The translations under genes were made by a program, and so were the position numbers. Of a stretch of DNA of 64,000 nucleotides, positions 45,696 to 54,336 are shown piece after piece. The first letter of the stretch is position 1, and each line of letters opens with the position of its first letter. This stretch comes from G958295645 sp965242735 (GTDB lineage Bacteria; Gemmatimonadota; Gemmatimonadetes; Longimicrobiales; Gaopeijiaceae), in NCBI GenBank assembly GCA_965242735.1, contig OZ251497.1, forward strand, positions 682,001 through 746,000, given 5' to 3'. The notes under the pieces were generated by a model, which did not search any database, was not told the origin of the DNA, and saw nothing but the letters and a program-made list of their open reading frames with translations.

Positions 45696-46283
45696 GATCC
45701 TGGACGAAAGAAGCGGATAGGCACGTGAGTCGAGCTGTCGTGCTAGCTGTTTCGGAATTTCATCATCCATCGTCTGCAAGCGTGCCGCCGCTCCGCCCGG
45801 ACCTCGCATGGGCATCCGCGGAATGCCGGGTAGCATCTGGCCGACCATTCGGTGCTCCTCTTCGATGCCGTCCATCCCGCCCACAAACACGGCCCCAGCG
45901 ACGTGCCCGAAAGCCAGCATCTGCCGCCGCATCGTCCTCAGAGTGCGGTCTAGGTCGCCACGTTTCTCCGTCCAATGGATTTCTCCATAGCCGAGGTCTG
46001 CCAGCTCTTGAGTCTCCGGCGTAATTCGCTCGCGAAACCACTCCGACTGAAAGATGTCCACCGAGTGCTTGGAGCGATGCTCCAAGGCGATCGCCAGCAC
46101 TAGCGGCGTGATGGTGGGGTGACCTCCGAACAGCAACCTGCCGTTGCGGGACAGCACAGCCCGTACCAGCGCCGTCACGGCATCGGCGACGCCAGATGGA
46201 TCGGAAGGTCCCACCGTCTCTCCTCTCTCGCCAGAAGGGAAGCTCGCCGACAGAAAGACATGGCGTCCTGCCAGTGCATTCAT
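45621..46283 (-). CDS. SLOG-domain protein (nucleotide-sensing Rossmann-like), third gene of a TIR operon
   Basis: 220 aa. Core features are HVFLSASFPSGERGE, ADAVTALVRAVLSRNGRLLF followed by GGHPTITPLVLAIA, then AVFVGGMDGIEEEHRMVGQM and RGPGGAAARL. This fits the SLOG superfamily, whose members bind NAD-derived or nucleotide signals. A perfect AGGAGGT lies 12 bases before the ATG at 46283, which itself is two bases after the stop of the TIR gene; GTG 46286 is an alternative. The final 25 residues (from about VHYLS) come from a DUF3500 remnant. No SIR2 or membrane effector domain is attached. The family call is by motif and context. Confidence 0.65.
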   Translation of the reverse strand: MNALAGRHVFLSASFPSGERGETVGPSDPSGVADAVTALVRAVLSRNGRLLFGGHPTITPLVLAIALEHRSKHSVDIFQSEWFRERITPETQELADLGYGEIHWTEKRGDLDRTLRTMRRQMLAFGHVAGAVFVGGMDGIEEEHRMVGQMLPGIPRMPMRGPGGAAARLQTMDDEIPKQLARQLDSRAYPLLSSRIVHYLSAASGSRPPPNSVMATGPRS

Positions 46284-46285
46284 CA

Positions 46286-47440
46286 CTAAGCCGCCACCTC
46301 CTGGGTCCATGTGTCGATCGACTTCACCGCCAATTGGGTGGCTCGTCCAATCCATTCCAGGACGGCTTGCTTCCGTTCGTCAACGCGTCCTCCTCCATGC
46401 ACGACGGATGCCGATGCGTTGGCAGGTTCAGACGAACTGATTCTTGTCCGGAGCATGTCAAGCGCATACATGTCGTGCGGTCGTGGGCGTCGGGGCGTAA
46501 CGCGGTAGACTGAGGGAATGCTGTCAGTCGACAGCACCTGTATCGTCCATGGCTCAATCGGAGTCCACGTGCGGCCAAGCTCCTCAAGTTTCCCCGTGAG
46601 CGAACCCAGCATCTGTTCGCGTCGCCTGCGAATGGCTCGTGCGTGGGCGAACTCGATCCTTTCGATGAGCTTGTTCCATGCGCTGTCGGCGAGTTGTCCG
46701 CTCGATAAATCTTGTGGCCGTAGATCAATGCGAAAGGCATCGTCAATCGAAAGGATCGGTTGGCATGCACCGGGCAATGAGACGGCCAGTATCTCGATTC
46801 GATGTCGTAGAGCGTATGCGATCTCGTACTCGACCCACTTGGATTTCGCGAGTCCAGGACTCTCCAAGAGAACCATGAAGGCCTTGTCAGCCAACTCTTC
46901 GTCGATTTGCTTTCTGAAGTCGCTCCCAGGAGAAACTGCAAATCGATCAAGAAACACGTCGAATCCTGATTGTACAAGCAATCGATGCAGCTGCTCCGCC
47001 AGAAGGCCGGAATCTCGACGCACGTACGACAGAAACACCCTGCGCTCTTTCTCGACAAGTCCGAGCATCCCCAAGAGAGTTGTCACGGCTCGCGCGGAAG
47101 CATCATCCCAGTTGATCGCATTGAGTTGCGAGATAGATGACGGAAGCTTCTCATGGACTTCACCAGGATCGTCTCGTCGCACGATTGGAAGAATCGGGAA
47201 ATGCAACTTGAGCGCCCGGTTCAATGCCTGGCGAACGCCTTCGTTCTGTCGGCCGGCTTTGTTGCCCAGATAGGCGACGACGACGTGAGCTTCGTCGGAT
47301 GACGGAAGCGCGGTGCAACAGCGCAGAACACCAGAGCGTCCCAAGAAATCGTCGGCTGCCCGATTTACAGCATTGACGATGTCGTCCTTGAACCGGTCCA
47401 GCTCACTGTGCAGAATAACAACTCTATAGAAACAAGACAT
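46286..47440 (-). CDS. TIR-domain protein (second TIR gene of the operon)
   Basis: 384 aa. Residues about 133-260 are a TIR domain: RRVFLSYVRRDSGLLAEQLH, FDVFLDRFAVSPGSDFRKQI, FMVLLESPGLAKSKWVEYEI (candidate catalytic Glu at 206 in YEI), RIEILAVSLPG. Residues 1-125 look like a second, diverged TIR-like fold (AHVVVAYLGNKAGRQNEGVR, HFPILPIVRR) without an obvious catalytic Glu. The C-terminal 120 residues are unrecognised. TIR domains commonly cleave NAD to make cyclic signals or to kill the cell. Base use is AT-richer than the genome norm. It follows the first TIR gene after 14 bases. Confidence 0.82.
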   Translation of the reverse strand: MSCFYRVVILHSELDRFKDDIVNAVNRAADDFLGRSGVLRCCTALPSSDEAHVVVAYLGNKAGRQNEGVRQALNRALKLHFPILPIVRRDDPGEVHEKLPSSISQLNAINWDDASARAVTTLLGMLGLVEKERRVFLSYVRRDSGLLAEQLHRLLVQSGFDVFLDRFAVSPGSDFRKQIDEELADKAFMVLLESPGLAKSKWVEYEIAYALRHRIEILAVSLPGACQPILSIDDAFRIDLRPQDLSSGQLADSAWNKLIERIEFAHARAIRRRREQMLGSLTGKLEELGRTWTPIEPWTIQVLSTDSIPSVYRVTPRRPRPHDMYALDMLRTRISSSEPANASASVVHGGGRVDERKQAVLEWIGRATQLAVKSIDTWTQEVAA

Positions 47441-47454
47441 GGGACGCGCGTCCG

Positions 47455-47949
47455 TCAGTCGTGGTCTTCACGTATTTGCATTGCTTCGTCAATTTTCGAT
47501 GCAAGATTGTCTTTAATCCAAGCATAGCGATCTTGACTGGTCGATCCAGCCGGATCATGACACCTCACAATGGACGAAAGTACTTTGCCGTCCATTTTCA
47601 GATGACCGAAAGGATTCTTTCCGCGGTTCGACACTTTTCCGTTGCGATCCTTTAGCCCGTGGATGCGAATCCCGACCACGCCCTTGCCGGCCTTCCAAGC
47701 CTTTTTGATCTCGTAGTCGATCCACTTTCGGCCTGCCGTGTTGGTGCCCACCAACACGACGGCACAGGATCGACCGTGCATCTGGTCGTCGATCCATTTC
47801 TTGATGGCGTTCTCGCCTTTCTTGGTGATGGCCTCCCAATCGTTGTCAGTCGCGGGGCGGTTGCCTTCAACGACACCGATATTGCGCACTTGGCTCGCTC
47901 GCCAGTTGTCCGGCAGGTAGTGGAAACTATAGAATACTCGTCGCTTCAC
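47455..47949 (-). CDS. ThsB-like TIR protein (MTH538/DUF1863 type)
   Basis: 164 aa. Begins VKRRVFYSFHYLPDNWRASQ, a hallmark opening of the MTH538-type TIR proteins to which Thoeris ThsB belongs. Then RPATDNDWEAITKKGENAIK, SCAVVLVGTNTAGRKWIDYE with the candidate catalytic Glu at 80, and KGVVGIRIHGLKD. The GTG start at 47949 has AAGGAG eight bases upstream. In Thoeris, ThsB detects phage infection and makes a cyclic ADP-ribose isomer that activates an effector with a SLOG domain; here the downstream SLOG protein is the natural candidate receiver. Confidence 0.82.
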   Translation of the reverse strand: MKRRVFYSFHYLPDNWRASQVRNIGVVEGNRPATDNDWEAITKKGENAIKKWIDDQMHGRSCAVVLVGTNTAGRKWIDYEIKKAWKAGKGVVGIRIHGLKDRNGKVSNRGKNPFGHLKMDGKVLSSIVRCHDPAGSTSQDRYAWIKDNLASKIDEAMQIREDHD

Positions 47950-48197
47950 TTGGTTGACTCCTTGTCGGGGAGGTTCCGTGGGCCGCGGGCACCATCCCAT
48001 GGAACATCAGTCCGGCACGACGCCCCGCTTGGCGTACTACACGATAACGCCAAGAACCGGGGAGTAGCAAGCGAGGGGACCCGGCGGCCGCGTCTTGCTG
48101 GAACTCCGGCCCGGTCGCCGTCGGCCGCGGCCCAGTCAAGCAGGCGGGAGCGTCAGCGCGCCATGGCGACTGCTCTGGCGCGGGGCCGTGCACCCAC

Positions 48198-49373
48198 TCA
48201 GCCAGAATGCCCCCCACCCTCGTAATGGCGCGCCAGGGCGTCGCCGCCGAAGTCGTTCTCCAGGTCGCGCCAGACCGAGTGGACGTGGTTGGCGTCGTCC
48301 TGCGTGTTGTCGTACTCGACGAGGAAGGCGGGCGCGTGGATGCGGTAGTAGTGGCCGTGGCCGGGCTCGGTCGGGCCGGCCCACGCGAAGTAGAGGTCGC
48401 TGGGCGGCGTCTCGTCGCGGATGCGGGTCGTCCAGGCGCGGGCGGCGTCGGACGCCATGTTGCCCACGTACTCGTCCAGCAGAAGGAAGAGCGTCTCGCG
48501 CTGGTCGTCGGTCATCTCGCTCGCTGGCAGTCCCTCGAACGATTCCAGGCGCGCCTCCCGGTCCGAGCCGGTGATGATGTCGCGAGGGGCCTGCGCCGCC
48601 ACGACCGCCTTCGCGCGCTGCTCCGCCGACAGGCTGGTCGCCAGGGACCGGGCCAAGTCCTCCTCCCTGCCCAGGGGCCGCCATCCGGCCTTGGGGCCCG
48701 ACGGCACGCGGGCCGGGTCGGCGCCCATGAACGCGGGGCCGGTTACCGTGACCCTGTTGGCGGGGGACGAGAAGTTGAGCGACAGGTGGTGCCCCTCGAA
48801 GCGCCATGCCCATGCTTCGTCGGGCGACGGCGTGCCGAACACGGTGACGTAGTAGTCCTCCGGGTCCCGGCGTCCGGGCCGGCCTTCGAGGATTCCCAGG
48901 ATGCGCTCCAGCTCGATCACGGCGTTGGCCTTCAGGTAGCCCTGGGCGCTCGTGGTCGCCTGCAACAGCGCGTGCGCCGCCGTCCGTTGCTCCAACGTCA
49001 TGTCCTTGAGGGGAAGCCCGTTGCGGCGCCGGGGCACAAAGTGCCAGTCGAAGCGCTCGGGGTCGGCCAGGGGATAGACGGCCTTCTCCAGGGCGGTACC
49101 GTCGAGCAGCGCGAGGAAGGCTGCGGCGGCGTCGGCGGGAGTGGGAGAGGCGTGAGGGTGCGTCGCAGGGGCGTTGCGGCCGGATTCGGGCGGTGTCGGC
49201 GGCGACTCGCTCGGCTGGAAAATCGGATCGGCGTTTCCTTCCGGTGCGGCGGACGCTTCGTGCACCGAGCCCTCAGAGGCGCTTCCGGCGGCGCTGCGGA
49301 GCACGAGGGCGCTACCGGCGGCCAGGACGACTCCGCCCAACAGCACGGCGGCCGGGATGGACCGGCTGCTCAT
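48198..49373 (-). CDS. DUF3500 domain protein, exported
   Basis: About 391 aa. The start MSSRSIPAAVLLGGVVLAAG gives a signal or anchor segment, followed by a Pro/Ser/Ala-rich linker. The conserved domain has DWHFVPRRRNGLPLKDMTLE, QRTAAHALLQATTSAQGYLK, YYVTVFGTPS, WAWRFEGHHLSLNFSS, GWRPLGREEDLARSL, LYFAWAGPTEPGHGHYYRIH and FLVEYDNTQDDANHVHSVWR, ending Gly/His-rich. The function of the family is unknown; conserved His and Glu hint at metal binding. An earlier ATG (49481) is possible. A broken second copy lies at 45425-45695. Confidence 0.82.
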   Translation of the reverse strand: MSSRSIPAAVLLGGVVLAAGSALVLRSAAGSASEGSVHEASAAPEGNADPIFQPSESPPTPPESGRNAPATHPHASPTPADAAAAFLALLDGTALEKAVYPLADPERFDWHFVPRRRNGLPLKDMTLEQRTAAHALLQATTSAQGYLKANAVIELERILGILEGRPGRRDPEDYYVTVFGTPSPDEAWAWRFEGHHLSLNFSSPANRVTVTGPAFMGADPARVPSGPKAGWRPLGREEDLARSLATSLSAEQRAKAVVAAQAPRDIITGSDREARLESFEGLPASEMTDDQRETLFLLLDEYVGNMASDAARAWTTRIRDETPPSDLYFAWAGPTEPGHGHYYRIHAPAFLVEYDNTQDDANHVHSVWRDLENDFGGDALARHYEGGGHSG

Positions 49374-49914
49374 GGTGCGCCATCCGACTGGATGCAGGCC
49401 GAGACGGTCTGCGCTTCGCCCAGCGTGGGCGTCAGGGCGCCGCTTCGCGGCTTTGCCGATTTTCGCTTCCGGTGGGGTCATCGTGGTCCTGCTCCGGATG
49501 AGGGATGGAAGGAGGGTGCGCACAGGGCGACCAAGCGGAGAAAACGGCCAGCCCACAAGCGGCAACGGCGTCCGGGCGTGCGACACCTGATCGCTGGCGG
49601 CGCGTCGAAACATGGAGACCCGCGCCGAGTTCGGCCATCCTAACGGTTCCGGTTGGCCGCGGAGCCAGACCGGAGGCGCGGTTCATTGCTCCGCCTCGGC
49701 AGGCGTGAGCGCCAGCGGTTGGCCCAGCCCGCAGGCCGCTTCCAAACGTGGCCGATCCAGCCATCCAAACGCCCGTCCTGCGGACCCATCTTGTCGGGGA
49801 CATGCTCCGTCCGCCGGCGCCGTGCCCGCCGAACGAACCGGGCGGAGCCTCCCGGCGTCCAGTTCCGGAGCCGGCAGCGAACCCGCATTCGGCCGGGGAA
49901 CGGAGGGGCCGCGC
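49374..49914. other. Divergent spacer between DUF3500 and Rpn genes
   Basis: About 540 bases with no supportable gene; frames here are Arg/Pro-rich or lack starts. Part may encode an N-terminal extension of the DUF3500 protein. The only clear signal is GGAGGGG at 49902-49908, the ribosome site of the next gene. Confidence 0.4.
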
Positions 49915-50931
49915 ATGCCCGACCAGCCCAAGCACGGCGAGAAGGACCGCGTGTACAAGCAGTTCTACTCGTTCGCGGAGGTCGTGGAGGAGGTCGTCGT
50001 CGAGATCGTCGGCGAGTCGGTGGGCGGCGACTGGGTGGGCGCCCTCGACTTCGGCACCCTCGAGCCGATGCCGACGGAGTTCGTGGACGCGGAGCGCGAG
50101 ACGGTCCGGCTGGTGGACATGGCGTGGCGGGTGCGGTTCCGAGACCGCCCGCTCTGGCTCGTGCTGCTCTTCGAATTCCAGTCGAAGACGGACAAGAGGA
50201 TGGCGTCGCGCGCGTTGCTCGAGACGGCGCTGTGCTACCAGAGCTTGGCTGAAGGCCGGGGCGCCGGAGCGGAGGGAGAGGCGAACGCGGTGCTGTTCGT
50301 GGTGGTGAAGAGCTTCGAGGGCAGGTGGAAGGGGCCGCTGAGCAAGGCGAGCGAGGTCGAGGAGCTCGTGCCCGAGGAGCTGAGACCGTTCATGTACGGC
50401 CAGCGGGTGGTGCTGCTGGACGAGGAGGCGGAGGCGGCGAAGGGCGCGTCTCTCGACCTGCGCACGGCGGGGCGCCTGCGCGCGGGCTTGGCGCTGCGCT
50501 TCGAGGAGGACCCGGAGCGGATCGCGCAAGCGTTGGCGGCGCTGCAGGAGCTCGAGGTCACGCCGGCGTTGCAGGAGGCGTACGTCGCGTGGATTCGCCT
50601 CCAGATGATAGATTGGAACGGGTCGGGGGAGACGATCGGATGGCTCAACACGCTGAAGGAGGCGACCAAGATGTACACGAACCACATCTCGAAAGTGGCG
50701 CGGGCGGCCGAGGCTCGGGGCGAGGCCCGCGGCCAAGAACTCGGGGAGGCGCAAGGGTTGCGTCGGGCGTACGTCGAGACGGCGAAGTGGAAGTTCGGCG
50801 CGGATGTGGCGGAACGGCTAGCAAACGAGCTGGCGGAGGTGACGGACTGTCTTCGACTGGCGCGGCTGGGTCGGCTTGTGGCGGAGTGCGAGACGGGCGA
50901 CGAGTTCATCGCCAAGGCGGTCGGCCACTAG
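49915..50931 (+). CDS. Rpn family PD-(D/E)XK nuclease / putative transposase (PF04754-like)
   Basis: 338 aa, of the recombination-promoting nuclease group. Near the N terminus there is HGEKDRVYKQFYSFAEVVEE, then the nuclease core with PTEFVDAERETVRLVDMAWR and WLVLLFEFQSKTDKRM, the D...E-x-Q arrangement of these enzymes. The C-terminal third is helical and charged (KVARAAEARGEARGQELGEA, then KWKFGADVAERL), the usual variable Rpn tail. Rpn proteins cut DNA and can act in recombination or phage defence. ATG at 49915 with GGAGGGG six bases upstream. It stands alone inside the accessory region. Confidence 0.85.
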   Translation: MPDQPKHGEKDRVYKQFYSFAEVVEEVVVEIVGESVGGDWVGALDFGTLEPMPTEFVDAERETVRLVDMAWRVRFRDRPLWLVLLFEFQSKTDKRMASRALLETALCYQSLAEGRGAGAEGEANAVLFVVVKSFEGRWKGPLSKASEVEELVPEELRPFMYGQRVVLLDEEAEAAKGASLDLRTAGRLRAGLALRFEEDPERIAQALAALQELEVTPALQEAYVAWIRLQMIDWNGSGETIGWLNTLKEATKMYTNHISKVARAAEARGEARGQELGEAQGLRRAYVETAKWKFGADVAERLANELAEVTDCLRLARLGRLVAECETGDEFIAKAVGH

Positions 50932-50990
50932 GCAAGCAGGTCTCAGAGGGCCACGCCCGGCCGCGTCGGCGTCGGTGACGCCGCCGACCT

Positions 50991-51824
50991 TCAGCGCCCC
51001 CTCCGCCGCGCCCGTTGCGCGGCCGCCTTCTCCACGAGCCGGCGCAGCTCGGCGATCGGCTCCGGGTGGTCGTCCACTTGCAGGCGCAGGACGACATCGT
51101 TGTTGAGCCAGACGCCGCCGCCCTCGTGGACGACCAGCATCGCAGCCGACTGCATTCCGCGGGTGTCGCCCCCGGCGGCCTGTCCCGCTTCGAGGGCGGC
51201 CTGGAGGCGGAGCGAGAGGTGCCCGCGCGCGGACTCGAAGGCGGCCACCATGTCGTCCACGACGGCGGGGCCGGCCAGAATGTTGCCCTGGGCCGAGCAG
51301 TGCTCGCCGATCCGGTGGCCCGCCCACTCGCTGGCGCGGGGGCCGGTGTGGGTCGCCACGTCGCCCGCGGCGCTCATGACGGAGAACTGGCGGCCTTGCT
51401 TGGTCCATCGCTCGGGATCGGGGTCCGGATCGCGGGCCAGCACTTCGCGCACCACCTCGTCCGGCGCCAAGCCCTGCCGCAACAACTCCAGCGCCTGCGG
51501 TCCGTAGCTCACGTCCACGATCGCCTGCGTGGCGACCACGCCCACGCCCGCTTCGCCCCAGATCACGCCGTTGCCGACCGAGAACACCCTGGACTGGACC
51601 GCCACGCCGACCTCTCCGGTGGCCGGGTCGAAGCCCACAATCGAGAAGGTGGCGACGGGCGGCCATGAGGCGGCGGGACCGTCCTGGGCGGCCAAGGCGG
51701 GAAACGGCTGGAGCGCAAGGACGGCGAGGAGTGCGAGGACGGCGAGGGGAGCGCGGAGGCGGACAACCGCGGCCGGGCGGGACTGGCGGAAGTGGCGGGG
51801 AGAGGTCTGGCAGGGAGAAGTCAT
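50991..51824 (-). CDS. DUF1028 family protein, exported
   Basis: 277 aa. The leader APLAVLALLAVLALQPFPALA indicates export. The DUF1028 core follows at once: TFSIVGFDPATGEVGVAVQS, GNGVIWGEAGVGVVATQAIV, YGPQALELLRQGLAPDEVV, GNILAGPAVVDDMVAAFES and SAAMLVVHEGGGVWLNNDVVL. The fold is related to Ntn hydrolases, with the mature N terminus of the domain close to the cleavage site, but the substrate is unknown. Start MTSPCQ at 51824. It is convergent with the Rpn gene. Confidence 0.87.
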   Translation of the reverse strand: MTSPCQTSPRHFRQSRPAAVVRLRAPLAVLALLAVLALQPFPALAAQDGPAASWPPVATFSIVGFDPATGEVGVAVQSRVFSVGNGVIWGEAGVGVVATQAIVDVSYGPQALELLRQGLAPDEVVREVLARDPDPDPERWTKQGRQFSVMSAAGDVATHTGPRASEWAGHRIGEHCSAQGNILAGPAVVDDMVAAFESARGHLSLRLQAALEAGQAAGGDTRGMQSAAMLVVHEGGGVWLNNDVVLRLQVDDHPEPIAELRRLVEKAAAQRARRRGR

Positions 51825-51907
51825 GTCGGCAACGTAGCCTCCGGCGGACGGCCGGGCCACTCCTGGACGCCCTGAATTAGGTCCCCGGTAGGTGCGCGCC
51901 GTCGGCA

Positions 51908-52676
51908 TTACCGGTGGCCTCCGAGCCTTCGCGGGCGTTCGCTTCCCGTCGGCGTGAGGCGGTATCGCTGCTTGCCGCTGCGCACCTTGTCGGGGATGGT
52001 CATTCGATCAGTCCGGCTCGCAGGGCAGGGAGCAGATAGGCTTCGCGGCGGGCTTGTCCGGCTACTTGAGCGGTCGCCTCTTGGACTTGCTCGGTAACTT
52101 GAGCGGTCGCGTTCTCGACTTGAGCGGTCGTCTCCGCAACTCGACTTGGCCTGGCTGGCTCGGCCACTTGAGCGGTCGCTTCCTGACTTACTCGGTGACT
52201 TGTTCGGTCGCGTTGTCGACATGCTCGGTCGTCTCCGCCACTTCGTCGTCGTTTGCCTCGGTGACTTCCCCGGTGACTTCCCCGGTAACTTCCCCGGTCG
52301 TTCGTCCGACTTCCCCGGTAATTTCCCCGGCAGCCTCTCTTGGGGAGGACGCTGGAACCTCGCGAACCGTCCCCGCCTCGCGGCGCCAGCCGCACTTCCG
52401 GATTCGGTCGGAGGTGACGGTGACGAAGCGGCCCACATCGAACTCCGGTTCCGGGCAGTCCTGCTGGCGGACGCTGCCCCGGATGCGGCGGATTCTCATC
52501 CCTGCCTTCTCGATGAAGTCGATGTAGCGGAGCAGGTCCGAGATGAGCGGGTTCCGCCGAATGCTCGCGTCTCCGAGGTCGGCCGGGGGGCTCCAACGCC
52601 ACGCATACGGGAGCACATGGTGCAGGGCACTGACGCCCCCCCCCTCGTGTCCGATCTTGTAGATCGTCACTTTCAC
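51908..52676 (-). pseudogene. Decayed C-terminal copy of the AlbA_2-type regulator gene
   Basis: Matches the 3' half of the intact gene at 59176-60804, but the frame is broken into at least three pieces. ADLGDASIRRNPLISDLLRY and CPEPEFDVGRFVTVTSD (about 52377-52590) parallel ADLGHASIRRNPLIADLLHR and CPEPEFEAGRFVTVTFR. A TGEV/TEQV repeat region follows, then LPALRAGLIE (52017-52050) and KQRYRLTPTGSERPR (51930-51990). The N-terminal AlbA and ATP-binding parts are absent; upstream of about 52600 the sequence is unrelated and carries a run of eight or nine G or C. Same orientation as the intact copy. Confidence 0.82.
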
Positions 52677-52751
52677 GTCGAAGTGCCGGTTCCGTGGAAA
52701 CTAGGTCACCGACATGACCTCGTGCGCATCAACGGGCGTGCCGTTTCCACT

Positions 52752-53348
52752 CTATCCGTTCGCTAGGAGAATTGCCGAGATATTCGCTAGAAGAATTACC
52801 GAAATGATGATAACTGTTACGATTCCCAGCAACAGACCGTTTCGGAGACAATTAAATGCGGCGACATTCCAGTTGTGCTTCTTCATATTGGCCAATTCTT
52901 GACAAAACACCTCGTGAGAAAGTATGTTTGCGTCTCGTATCCCACGGAATTCAAATTCTGTCCCTTTGCCAAACATCGTGGAGGTCTGATTCGCCTGCAA
53001 TGTAATGTACCACCCAATCAACACATACAGCAACGAGACAAGAAGCCCAATGATTCCAATCCATGTTCCAATGATTCCGACCCAGGTCCAGTCGATTCGG
53101 ATGAGAAGGGTGGCCAACAGTCCTGCGAAGGCAATCGTGCCCAATAATCTCTGTCCTAGTCTGTCCGTCTTTGCTTCAATCGACTCAGCTCGTTTGTGTT
53201 CTTGCTGAAGCCGCGTCGTCAGCACCCACAGTGGAATGGCTCCATAGGGCGATGTTTCATTATCAATGCGCAAGTCGATGTCGCGATTTGCTCGGCACGC
53301 CTGCCAAAATGGCATCGCTCTATCCCAAAGGCCTAACGTCCAAGACAT
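52752..53348 (-). CDS. Membrane protein of an AT-rich cassette, hypothetical
   Basis: 198 aa from the ATG at 53348 (an in-frame TTG at 53393, inside the ATP-grasp gene, is another possibility; a perfect AGGAGGT lies between the two). There are at least three membrane spans: LLGTIAFAGLLATLLIRI, VGIIGTWIGIIGLLVSLLYV and LLLGIVTVIIISVILLANIS. The N-terminal cytosolic part is basic/aromatic. No family recognised. It is directly downstream of the ATP-grasp gene, so it could serve export or immunity for a modified peptide. Base composition is much more A/T-rich than the surrounding chromosome. Confidence 0.65.
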   Translation of the reverse strand: MSWTLGLWDRAMPFWQACRANRDIDLRIDNETSPYGAIPLWVLTTRLQQEHKRAESIEAKTDRLGQRLLGTIAFAGLLATLLIRIDWTWVGIIGTWIGIIGLLVSLLYVLIGWYITLQANQTSTMFGKGTEFEFRGIRDANILSHEVFCQELANMKKHNWNVAAFNCLRNGLLLGIVTVIIISVILLANISAILLANG

Positions 53349-53379
53349 TACTCGGGCACCAAAGGACCTCCTATCTGTT

Positions 53380-54336
53380 TTACGCGTTCGCAAGTGTCAA
53401 CCAAGTTGCCAGAGCGACATCAATTGGCCGATCATCTGTTGCCAGCCAGCTCCATTCGCCCGTCGGATTGACCTCAATGAAGAAGACGCCCTTGTCGTTC
53501 TCGACCAGGTCTATGGCTGCAAACGACAAGCCCAAGTTCCGAACGAGCTCCCGGCACTTGTGCTCGATGTCTGGCGCCAGGCGACAGGAATCATAGACAA
53601 GTTGATTCTTGGGGGTCACGCGCCAATCGCCTTCTATGCCTTTCCCGTCTTTTAGTACACGAACGGCAAATACATGATCGCCTACAACAGTAACTCGCAA
53701 ATCCTTCTTGTTTCTTATCACTTGTTGCGCGATCACGGGTGCGGTTGCGATGCTGGCATCGGTCAGGTTGGTCCGATGAAGAATTGTCGTATATGTGAAT
53801 AAGCTTTGCTCGCCCTCATCTAATAGCACCGTGTCCAGCGATTTGATCGCCAAGTCATTAGGAAAGACCGCGTCGATGTTTTCTATGTCATTGGTGATTA
53901 GAGTGCGAGGTACACGAAATCCCACTTGATCAGCTGCTGCCAACTGATAAGGCTTGGATTCCGCCCGATATGTTGCAGATGGGTGATTCATCCAGAGAGC
54001 CTCGTCAAATATCGACAGAGATCTGAGGAACGCCATCCATTGCGATCGGTCCAGTTGCTCGTCCACGGATAATGGAATGCCGGGCGAATTCCTGTGAAAA
54101 ATCGGAGCTCTATACCACACCGACTTGAGATTCTCAACGGCGTGTCGCCCAACAGGCCCACTGATTTGCATCGTCGGACCTAAGGGATCGACCGTTATCC
54201 GATGTTTTGCCAAGTCTTCTCTGTTGAGACGAACATAAGATACATCCGTTGCCTCTAGCCTAGCTGCAACCATGTCGGCGGCCAGATCGTACAAACTCGA
54301 CAAAATCAGAACTTCTGGAGTACTTCTCTTCTTCAC
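53380..54336 (-). CDS. ATP-grasp ligase of the RiPP-maturase (MvdD/graspetide) type
   Basis: 318 aa. Begins KKRSTPEVLILSSLYDLAAD with an N-terminal domain (VRLNREDL, VWYRAPIFHRNS) like the pre-ATP-grasp region of peptide maturases. The ATP-grasp core shows RESKPYQLAAADQVGFRVPR-like text (AESKPYQLAAADQVGF), TLITND, FAVRVLKDGKGIEGDWR, CRELVRNLGLSFAAIDLVEN and the Mg-binding FFIEVNPTGEWSWL. The GTG start (54336) overlaps the TGA of the small upstream gene by four bases. Enzymes of this type form ester or amide crosslinks between side chains of a precursor peptide. Confidence 0.82.
   Translation of the reverse strand: MKKRSTPEVLILSSLYDLAADMVAARLEATDVSYVRLNREDLAKHRITVDPLGPTMQISGPVGRHAVENLKSVWYRAPIFHRNSPGIPLSVDEQLDRSQWMAFLRSLSIFDEALWMNHPSATYRAESKPYQLAAADQVGFRVPRTLITNDIENIDAVFPNDLAIKSLDTVLLDEGEQSLFTYTTILHRTNLTDASIATAPVIAQQVIRNKKDLRVTVVGDHVFAVRVLKDGKGIEGDWRVTPKNQLVYDSCRLAPDIEHKCRELVRNLGLSFAAIDLVENDKGVFFIEVNPTGEWSWLATDDRPIDVALATWLTLANA

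Noticed and set aside
45621..46283. Calling the SLOG protein a complete Thoeris ThsA
   Set aside because: No SIR2, macro or membrane effector domain is attached; only the sensing-type fold is visible.
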